64,000 nt of DNA, taken from contig SZPM01000004.1 in NCBI GenBank assembly GCA_030263715.1, positions 124,001-188,000 of the forward strand, in the 5' to 3' direction. A program made the position numbers and the translations under genes. Under the pieces are notes generated by a model that did not search any database, was not told where the DNA came from, and saw nothing but the letters and a program-made list of their open reading frames with translations. This stretch comes from ATM1 sp003577165 (GTDB lineage Bacteria > Armatimonadota > Fimbriimonadia > Fimbriimonadales > ATM1). This document shows positions 58,067 to 64,000 of the stretch, piece by piece (the stretch's first letter is position 1; each line of letters starts with the position of its first letter).

Positions 58067-59308
58067 TCAGCGGAGCGAGCGCAGGTACTCTGCCAAAGCG
58101 CGCAGGTTGTCGTCGCCGAGTTTTGAGAACGACGGCATGATCGTCCCCCCGAACTTCGCCGGATCTCGCAGCAGTTGAACGAGACTCTCGGCATTCTGCC
58201 TACGTCGTCCGACGTGCGACAGCTCAGGACCGATCTTGTGGCCCTCGCCGCGGATCAGATGACACCCTAAGCAGTGCATTTTCGCAAGGGAGGCGCCGAC
58301 TTTCGCCAGGCGCGCGTCAATCGGGCCTGAGGAAGCCTCATCGCCCGCGCCTTTCAAGGGCTGTGGTGGAGAATCGTCGAGCACGCCCTGAAAGCCATCG
58401 CTGAACGACAGCGCGCACAGCAGCAGTACCACGACGCCGCAGATTGCGATTGCCTTGCCAAAGGGCCGTGGGGCGACCCCCTTCCTTCCTCTCACGAAAA
58501 TCGGCATCGCCGCAGCCAGCAGCGCGAGCAACGCCGGCAAGCCGATCGCCCCCACCCAGCCGGCGCTTGGAGAGATGCCTTGCGCAGCTACGAGGAGAGA
58601 GTGCATCGGAAGCACGTACCACATCGGCTGCACCGTGCCCCCCATCGAATCCCCTGCCGTCGCTGCCGCGCCGAGTGGCGGCTGAAGCGACAAGGCCATG
58701 ACGACCACGACTAGAGTAGGCACAGCCACGACGATTCGGAGAGACGCGGACGACAGAGCCCGCCTCCCCCCCCGAACCCCAATGAGGGCCCCGACGAGCG
58801 CGAGAATGGGCACGACGACCAAGTGCAGCATGTACCATCGCTCGAACGTCGCCGTCGAAACTTCACTCCCAGCGAGGATAGCGTCCGAAAGTTGTTGTCC
58901 GACCCAGGGCACGCCTCGAACGATGCTCGCCTCCGTGAACGCGGTTCGCACGTCGTGTGCAGACGCCGGCAGCAGATTGCCCGTCATTTGAAAGCCAACT
59001 GCGCAGAGCGCCGCGAGAAGGCAACTCCACCAAAGGTGCCGGTCCGCCCAGCCGAATCTTCCGAGCCAGAGCAGCGACAGCACGCTCACTCCTCCGCCGA
59101 CAATCAACGCGGCGCTGCCGAAGTAGTGAATGCCCTGAACGAATGATAGCCAACCCGTTTGACGCAGGGAAGAAACCGAGGCGTAAGCGCCCTCGAACTC
59201 TGGCACATAGTAGCGCGAGAGCACGAATCCCGTGAGCCCAACGATTACAAACAGGAACCAGAGGCCGAGAACGATTGCAGGGGCAGAGTCTTGGCGCTTC
59301 TCAGTCAT
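58067..59308 (-). CDS. Divergent cytochrome b with fused C-terminal cytochrome c
   Basis: A 413-residue membrane protein. Residues 10-215 follow the cytochrome b N-terminal domain (four helices, with RGVPWVGQQLSDAILAGSEVSTATFERWYMLH). Only one heme pair is kept, His61 and His162. The positions 14-15 residues further, normally the second pair, are Ser75 and Ile176/Gly177. A linker helix region follows, then a cytochrome c domain with C346-L-G-C-H350 and axial Met391 in IMPSFSKL. It probably passes electrons within the membrane, with only one b heme. It overlaps PilZ as ATGA. Confidence 0.78.
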   Translation of the reverse strand: MTEKRQDSAPAIVLGLWFLFVIVGLTGFVLSRYYVPEFEGAYASVSSLRQTGWLSFVQGIHYFGSAALIVGGGVSVLSLLWLGRFGWADRHLWWSCLLAALCAVGFQMTGNLLPASAHDVRTAFTEASIVRGVPWVGQQLSDAILAGSEVSTATFERWYMLHLVVVPILALVGALIGVRGGRRALSSASLRIVVAVPTLVVVVMALSLQPPLGAAATAGDSMGGTVQPMWYVLPMHSLLVAAQGISPSAGWVGAIGLPALLALLAAAMPIFVRGRKGVAPRPFGKAIAICGVVVLLLCALSFSDGFQGVLDDSPPQPLKGAGDEASSGPIDARLAKVGASLAKMHCLGCHLIRGEGHKIGPELSHVGRRRQNAESLVQLLRDPAKFGGTIMPSFSKLGDDNLRALAEYLRSLR

Positions 59309-60033
59309 CGATGTGCATCTCGGATCATTCTACGAATCTCTGCCTTTGCAGTTTCCGGAAGATCCGTAAATTTGATGCCGATTCTGCACGTCCCAAGGTC
59401 GCCTGAGACGACCTGCCGACAACTCGCGACCACGCCGTCGCACTCCAGCGGCAGGCGCTTCTTGCCTTCGACACGCAACAGGATGTGAACGTTTTCTCCG
59501 ACCTCGATGGGAAACGGAGCGTCCACAGCGACTCCCCCCTCCGAGATGTCGAACAGATCGAATCCGGAAGTGGAGGCTCCTAAGCGAACGACCGCGACGC
59601 CTCGTGCCGGAACGCGTTCGTGCTTCCTGCGCTCAATTCGATTTGGCGCTTTCGCAAGCGTGCAAACACCGTCTCCCGATTGCAGCACGATCACTCGCGC
59701 CGATCCCTCCGCTTGTCGAAGGCGCACTTCTGTTCCGACGGACGGCAGCGCAGCCGCAGCGTCGAAGGGGCGGAATTCACCCACTGCGCCTCGCGGCGTC
59801 ACCACGCCTTCGGCGGATCCGCCCGTCCAAACGAGCAGACACTCCGCAGCATGAAGTCGGTCTGGATAGGCAATTCCCGCAGCCTCACAACTTGCGATTC
59901 GCTTTCTTGTGAATGGGCCCTCGCATCGCGCGTCGAGCAGCGCGGGATCGATACGAACTCGTTCGCACCAGGCTCCGAACACGTCGGCCTCGCATCCCTC
60001 TTCGTAACCGTCGCCTACCGGAAGGGCACCCAT
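59305..60033 (-). CDS. PilZ-domain protein (putative c-di-GMP effector)
   Basis: A 242-residue soluble protein. The C-terminal PilZ domain (about 133-240) starts RRKHERVPARGVAVV, the R-x3-R c-di-GMP motif, and continues FDLFDISEGGVAVDAPFP, the D-x-S-x2-G motif. Both motifs needed for nucleotide binding are present. The first 130 residues contain 5 Cys and resemble no domain I know. It overlaps the cytochrome gene by 4 bp and the prepilin-like gene by 19 bp, so it sits inside an operon. Confidence 0.85.
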   Translation of the reverse strand: MGALPVGDGYEEGCEADVFGAWCERVRIDPALLDARCEGPFTRKRIASCEAAGIAYPDRLHAAECLLVWTGGSAEGVVTPRGAVGEFRPFDAAAALPSVGTEVRLRQAEGSARVIVLQSGDGVCTLAKAPNRIERRKHERVPARGVAVVRLGASTSGFDLFDISEGGVAVDAPFPIEVGENVHILLRVEGKKRLPLECDGVVASCRQVVSGDLGTCRIGIKFTDLPETAKAEIRRMIRDAHR

Positions 60034-60836
60034 CTCCCGTAAGGCAATTTACCCTGCCTCGCAATCCGCGCATTGCTCGGAGTCAGCGTGATGAGGCCGC
60101 CGCCGGCCGATATAGCAAGGATGCCGTACTGCCCGTGCACCGCTACGCCCTGAGTCATTTCATCTTCGGTTGAGCGGGTGTACGCGAGCCGGGTGACGTA
60201 TTCACTGAATTGGGTAGGGCGCAAATTGCCGTCGCTGTATCCAATGACGAATCCGTCGCGAACTCCCGGGATGGGGTGCGGGTTCGGTGAATTGCCGTAG
60301 CCGGAGCTAAATGTCTCGGCGATCAAAACCTTGTCGTCCGGGTCTGCCACGTTGTACATGCGCTCGCCTCCGTACTCCGCGACAAGGCCATACCCGACTC
60401 GGAGCGGCGGCCCGGATTGACTGTATGCGAATGACTCTGCATCGGCGGGACAACTGGGATTCCGAAGCGAGTTGACGTCCTTAGTAACGGAGTATTCGAA
60501 TACCTTGTTCGCCCATGTAAATGGGACGCCCCCCCCAAAGAGCGCAGGCCGGCTTCGATCGTCCGGACTCGGCTCGAACAGCGTGGGCAATCCGTCGGAG
60601 TTGTCTTCTGCGTACAGAAGCATGGCGGCATGAATCGCCTTGAGTCGCTCCTTGCTGACGACAACATCCCTCTGCGCTTTACACCCAGGATAGAAAAGCG
60701 CGAAGGTTCCAAATGTCAGTCCGAAGATGACGACGGCGAGTCGCAGAATCTCCTTGCGCGTCGCATGTCCAGGTTTGCGACGCTCGATGTCGCGATCTTC
60801 CTCGTCGGAAGAAGCGACGAACAAGGGAACGATCAC
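60015..60836 (-). CDS. Prepilin-like (DUF1559/H-X9-DG-like) membrane-anchored protein
   Basis: A 273-residue protein with GTG start. Residues 1-30 are charged and cytosolic. One membrane helix follows (ILRLAVVIFGLTFGTFALFY), then KERLKAIHAAMLLYAEDNSDGLPTLF, a pattern seen in prepilin-like proteins of Planctomycetes and Armatimonadota. Late in the chain there is DGFVIGYSDGNLRP. A canonical type IV prepilin cleavage site (G followed by F-T-L-I-E) is missing, so it may be anchored and not processed. GTGA overlap with the LCP gene upstream. Confidence 0.6.
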   Translation of the reverse strand: MIVPLFVASSDEEDRDIERRKPGHATRKEILRLAVVIFGLTFGTFALFYPGCKAQRDVVVSKERLKAIHAAMLLYAEDNSDGLPTLFEPSPDDRSRPALFGGGVPFTWANKVFEYSVTKDVNSLRNPSCPADAESFAYSQSGPPLRVGYGLVAEYGGERMYNVADPDDKVLIAETFSSGYGNSPNPHPIPGVRDGFVIGYSDGNLRPTQFSEYVTRLAYTRSTEDEMTQGVAVHGQYGILAISAGGGLITLTPSNARIARQGKLPYGRWVPFR

Positions 60837-61753
60837 AGGCTCGTGTCCCTCGTGCGGGTTGCAGGGGGCTTCACGAGCCCCGCGTCCACGAGAGCCTTGG
60901 GAATCTCCGATTCAATCGGGACCAGCACAGTGCCATGCCCCTCGGTCACCGGCAACATGGCGTTCTTAATCTTGCTTGAAGGCACCTTCGCAACGAACAT
61001 CGCCAAAGAGACGATCTCTTCCGAGGAGAGCGAGTCGCTCAAGATCTCCGAAATGAGGTTCACGACGTCCGTAAACTTGTCCGGCTTGCGCGAGATTTCC
61101 TGCTTCATCGCCTTCAGAAACTGCTGTTGCCGTTCGCCTCGGAAGAAGTCGCTGTCTCGGCGATAGCGCAGGAATCCAACGGCCTGCTTCCCGGTGAGCC
61201 TCTGCCTTCCAGGGTTCAAGTGAATGTGAAGGTCGCCGGCATCATCGTCGTAGTTCATCTTCTTCGGTACAAACAGTTCGACGCCCCCCAGCACGTCAAC
61301 GCTCTTCTCGATCGACTTGTAGTTGACCACGACGACGCGGTCGGGCCGAATTCCTGTGAGTTCCTCCACCGCTTGCGCCGTCAGTTCCGTTCCGCCGACG
61401 ACGTGAAGTCCGTTGATCTTCGTGACTCCGTGTCCCTCGAGCGGAGATTCGGTGTCTCTCGGGATATGCAGCATCCCGATCGCCTTATTCTTGAAGTCAA
61501 GGCGAACGAGGTGAATCGAGTCGGTCCGCGCGAATTCGCTGACGACCTTTCCTCCGTACTGTCGGTTCTCGTCGCATCCCAGGGCGAGGATGAACAGTTC
61601 ATCTTTGCCCTCGAACGGGTTGGAGGCGATCCCGAGCCTTGCCTTCATCGCTTGACCCAAGAGCGGGCTCGAGGCCGCTAAGCCGAGAACCGACCCGGCC
61701 GCCAAAGAGCCGAGGCACAGCACACAGTACGCGGTCCAGTAAAGAAACTTCAA
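60833..61753 (-). CDS. LytR-CpsA-Psr (LCP) family phosphotransferase
   Basis: A 306-residue protein with one N-terminal helix (LYWTAYCVLCLGSLAAGSVLGLAAS). LCP motifs: ARTDSIHLVRLDFKNKAIGMLHIPRDTES, KINGLHVVGG, GFLRYRRDSDFFRGERQQQFLKAM. The Arg and Asp residues in these motifs bind the polyprenyl pyrophosphate substrate and the metal. LCP enzymes move glycopolymers from lipid carrier to peptidoglycan. In a diderm the acceptor may differ. TTG start. It overlaps the prepilin-like gene by 4 bp and starts 36 bp after the kinase. Confidence 0.88.
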   Translation of the reverse strand: MKFLYWTAYCVLCLGSLAAGSVLGLAASSPLLGQAMKARLGIASNPFEGKDELFILALGCDENRQYGGKVVSEFARTDSIHLVRLDFKNKAIGMLHIPRDTESPLEGHGVTKINGLHVVGGTELTAQAVEELTGIRPDRVVVVNYKSIEKSVDVLGGVELFVPKKMNYDDDAGDLHIHLNPGRQRLTGKQAVGFLRYRRDSDFFRGERQQQFLKAMKQEISRKPDKFTDVVNLISEILSDSLSSEEIVSLAMFVAKVPSSKIKNAMLPVTEGHGTVLVPIESEIPKALVDAGLVKPPATRTRDTSL

Positions 61754-61789
61754 AGCGGTCTACCTAACGTCGGATTGGGGCTGATTGTG

Positions 61790-63130
61790 TCATACGGCGC
61801 TCTCGACCTTGTCGTCGCACGGCACCACCGTCAGCCTAACTCGAAAGGTCGTCCCGAGCCCCGGCTCGGACTCAATCTCGATTCGACCTCCTAAGGCGTC
61901 GGCCAGTTCGCGGACGATCTTCGTCCCCCAGCCGGATCCGGTGCTCGCCGTCCACTTGGACGTCGCCGTACCTTCGAGAATCCTGTCGACCACCTCCTTC
62001 GACATCCCTGGGCCCGTGTCGCTCACCTCGATGAGGTGGTCTCCGTCTTGCTGGCGGTACTTCACCGCGACCTCGCCGGCGACAGGCAGCTCGCCGCCCT
62101 CGGTTACGGCGGCGCTCCAACCTTCGGGCAAAGACTCGACGACCGCCTTGATCGAATTCCCCACGAGGTTCTGCACGATTCGATCGATGAACACGGGGTC
62201 GAACATCGACAAGTCGGACGAAGCGGCGACGTCATAGCGAATGGCCACGCGGGCGTCGCGCGCGGCAGTCTCAAGGAATGCAGCGGAGTTCGCGACCGCG
62301 GACGCCATGCAGCCAGGCTTCAATTTGGGTCGCAGCTCCTTGCCCGCGGAAAGGTCGGACATGAGTCGGCCGTAACTGATAATTCGATCCACGCTATCGT
62401 CGAGATCGGTGATGCAGGCGTCGATGGCATTTCGATAGCTTTCGACATCCTCAGCTTTCGCATCAGGCGACAGTTCTCGAATCATCGGTTGAACGTAGTT
62501 GAGCGTCATCTTTAGCACTGCCGCCTGGTTCGCGATGTCGTGCGCGACCTTGCTCATTCCCAAAAGGCTCGCGGACTTCGCCGCTTGCTCGGTAAGCAGC
62601 GAATTCATGTAAGCCATCGCGCTCACAGCACACACCGTCTCAATGACTTGCAGGTCGCTCTGGTCGAAGTCACCGCTTCTCTTGTTCACCAGTTGAACGA
62701 CTCCGATCGGATCCATGCCCTCCACCATCAACGGAGCGGTGAGGATGTTCTTGATCGTGACCTGAGTCGCCGACTCGATCGGCGCGCGGATTGAAGGCCC
62801 TGAATCCGGCGTGATACACGTGATCTGCGCCTTGCGAGCATGAAACACCATGCCGGCCTCGCCGAAATCGTCGGGAATCTGCTGTCCTGGCAGACGCTCC
62901 TTCACTTCTTCGGGAATCACGTGGCGAAACTCGAGAACGCCCTTCCTTTTGTCGTGGATGTAGATCGTTCCGCCGAACGCCTCTGCTGCGGTCACACAAA
63001 TCTCAAGGACCTCGCGCAAAGTCTCATCCAAACTGGCAGCAGTGGAGAGTTTCTGCGTGGCGAGGTGTACCGCCTGAACAAGTCGCTGGTCGCGTGCCGA
63101 CATCGGCGTTGGAATTCTACCTTCGGCCAT
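61790..63130 (-). CDS. GAF-domain sensor histidine kinase
   Basis: A 446-residue soluble kinase. The GAF domain covers about 20-190 (AEAFGGTIYIHDKRKGVLEFRHVIPEEV, MDPIGVVQLVNKRSGDFDQSDLQVIETV). The H box is KVAHDIANQAAVLKM, with the phospho-acceptor His near 215. The HATPase domain has the N box VQNLVGNSIKAVVESLP, the G1 box VSDTGPGMSKEV and the G2 region GSGWGTKIVRELADALGG. No membrane segment. No response regulator is next to it. The ATG shares an A with the topA stop (TAATG). Confidence 0.9.
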   Translation of the reverse strand: MAEGRIPTPMSARDQRLVQAVHLATQKLSTAASLDETLREVLEICVTAAEAFGGTIYIHDKRKGVLEFRHVIPEEVKERLPGQQIPDDFGEAGMVFHARKAQITCITPDSGPSIRAPIESATQVTIKNILTAPLMVEGMDPIGVVQLVNKRSGDFDQSDLQVIETVCAVSAMAYMNSLLTEQAAKSASLLGMSKVAHDIANQAAVLKMTLNYVQPMIRELSPDAKAEDVESYRNAIDACITDLDDSVDRIISYGRLMSDLSAGKELRPKLKPGCMASAVANSAAFLETAARDARVAIRYDVAASSDLSMFDPVFIDRIVQNLVGNSIKAVVESLPEGWSAAVTEGGELPVAGEVAVKYRQQDGDHLIEVSDTGPGMSKEVVDRILEGTATSKWTASTGSGWGTKIVRELADALGGRIEIESEPGLGTTFRVRLTVVPCDDKVESAV

Positions 63131-64000
63131 TAGGCCTTCTTCGATCTCTTTTGTTCCAGCAGCCTCTCCGCTTCTTCTCGGGAGATGGTTGCGGGACTCA
63201 TGGACTTTGGAATCGTGGCGTTCACCGTCCCATCCGTCACATAGGGTCCATACCGTCCATTCATGACGCGAATTCCCTCGAGGTCCTTGATGACGCTCGA
63301 CTTTGCAGCGGTCTTCGCCCTGCGGCCCGGCTTTGGCGTCGCCAGCAACTGCACCGCCTCCTCCAACGTGATGTCACAGGCCTGCTCCCACGATTCGAGA
63401 GATCGGAACTCCGAGCCATGACGCAGGTAGGGGCCGTAGCGCCCGATTGCGGTCTGAAGGTCTTCGCCAGTCTGGGGATGAACTCCCAGGCTTCTGGGAA
63501 GCGAGAGGAGTTTCTCCGCGACCTCCTTCGTGACATCCTGCGGCTCGACCCCCTTTGGTAGGGAGACTCGCTTCGGCTTTTGACCGGCAGCTTTCTCCTC
63601 CTCCGTAAGCGATTCTTCCAAGTAGGCTCCGTATCTCCCCGTCTGGACGGTCACGGAGCGACCGTTTCTCTCGAGGACCACGCTGCCGCCCTCTTCTTTG
63701 TTCGCGATGAGACGCAGCGCTGTCGCAACATCCAACTCCTCGGGTGGCGTTTTGTCAGGCAGACTCGCGACTCTTCCCGTACCCCCCTCCCCGATCTGCA
63801 CATAGGGGCCGTACTTGCCGACTTTCGCTACGACGGGTTCCTTCGTCTCCGGGTGGTAGCCCAAGAGAACGGAAGGAAAGAAGACCTCAGACGCATCAAC
63901 TCTGGCCGACAAACCAGGGTGCTGGGAGTTGCCTTTATAGAAGCGAGTGAGAAGGTCCTTGGGCGCGTTTTTGCCCTCGGCGATGTCGTCCAGAGAGTCC
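63130..64000 (-). CDS. topA: DNA topoisomerase I, C-terminal part (partial)
   Basis: The gene runs off the right edge, so only the last 289 residues are visible, starting DSLDDIAEGKNAPKDLLTRFYKG, which is the end of the TopoI central domain. The tail consists of TopoI C-terminal repeats with the motif GKYGPYVQIGE, GRYGAYLEES, GRYGPYLRHG and GRYGPYVTDG, four copies over about 250 residues. No cysteine zinc-ribbon repeats are seen, unlike E. coli TopA. The Lys-rich end KRSKKA would contact DNA. It is the promoter-proximal gene of the run to the cytochrome gene. Confidence 0.93.
   Translation of the reverse strand, partial: DSLDDIAEGKNAPKDLLTRFYKGNSQHPGLSARVDASEVFFPSVLLGYHPETKEPVVAKVGKYGPYVQIGEGGTGRVASLPDKTPPEELDVATALRLIANKEEGGSVVLERNGRSVTVQTGRYGAYLEESLTEEEKAAGQKPKRVSLPKGVEPQDVTKEVAEKLLSLPRSLGVHPQTGEDLQTAIGRYGPYLRHGSEFRSLESWEQACDITLEEAVQLLATPKPGRRAKTAAKSSVIKDLEGIRVMNGRYGPYVTDGTVNATIPKSMSPATISREEAERLLEQKRSKKA

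Noticed and set aside
17200..60540. Runs of 8-9 G or C in coding frames (for example near 17212, 20438, 25488, 38973, 39505, 42235, 52427, 58768, 60531) as phase-variation tracts
   Set aside because: At about 60% GC a rough estimate gives around eight runs of this length in 64 kb by chance, close to the number seen. All are in frame and most are in housekeeping genes.
1..64000. CRISPR arrays, insertion sequences, toxin-antitoxin or defence islands
   Set aside because: No regularly spaced repeats, transposases, nucleases in defence context or sharp composition shifts were seen.

Overview
The window is chromosomal DNA of about 60% GC from a free-living bacterium with two membranes. Evidence for the outer membrane is a pair of barrel-like exported proteins, an SLBB polysaccharide-export protein, an HlyD/MacA-type adaptor and several lipoproteins. 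The mix of a CHRD protein with a PEP-CTERM tail, a prepilin-like protein, an ETF:menaquinone-oxidoreductase-type Fe-S protein, LarA and an ECF sigma factor fits Armatimonadota (Fimbriimonadia-like) best. That placement is an inference from gene content, not from a marker-gene tree. No transposase, integrase, CRISPR array, restriction system or prophage gene was seen. The window is almost fully coding.

Layout. 0-3.8 kb: end of an FHA protein, a TolB-propeller lipoprotein, a methyltransferase and two paralogous exported beta-rich proteins, closed by a strong hairpin. 3.9-9.3 kb: aspartase/fumarase-type lyase, zinc-ribbon membrane protein, SLBB exporter, site-2 protease, lysA and a small unknown protein. 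9.4-15.5 kb: a minus-strand operon of ECF sigma factor, zinc-finger anti-sigma, large membrane protein, glnD and two TrkA-type proteins. 15.7-24.8 kb: apt, an ABC permease plus adaptor, tRNA-Arg, lipB-rnhB-yraN, and the coupled EMO-acpS-purN set, followed by the CHRD/PEP-CTERM gene. 24.8-35 kb: an IscA-type protein, dienelactone hydrolase, tRNA-Leu, tRNA-Gly, tig-clpP-clpX, phoU, a CNNM/CBS protein, larA, tRNA-Trp, an oxidoreductase and a TPR protein. 35-46 kb: a BtuF-like lipoprotein, mtnP, then a plus-strand locus holding two very large secreted proteins with HExxH motifs around rpiB and a tandem pair of S41-family proteins, one of them catalytically dead. 46-64 kb: gpsA, ferredoxin, glcF-glcE, an ABC-F ATPase, an M1-like peptidase, a DUF1385 protein, DedA, HDOD, acylphosphatase, acyl-CoA dehydrogenase, and a minus-strand run topA-histidine kinase-LCP-prepilin-like-PilZ-cytochrome b/c.

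Three features stand out. First, at least sixteen genes have a TANNNT-like -10 hexamer only 6-10 bases before the start codon and no Shine-Dalgarno sequence, which predicts leaderless mRNAs. Second, the 36.8-46.2 kb locus pairs an inactive S41 paralog with an active CtpA-type protease between two giant HExxH proteins. Third, the cytochrome at 58-59.3 kb keeps only one of the two heme-b histidine pairs and carries a fused cytochrome c domain.
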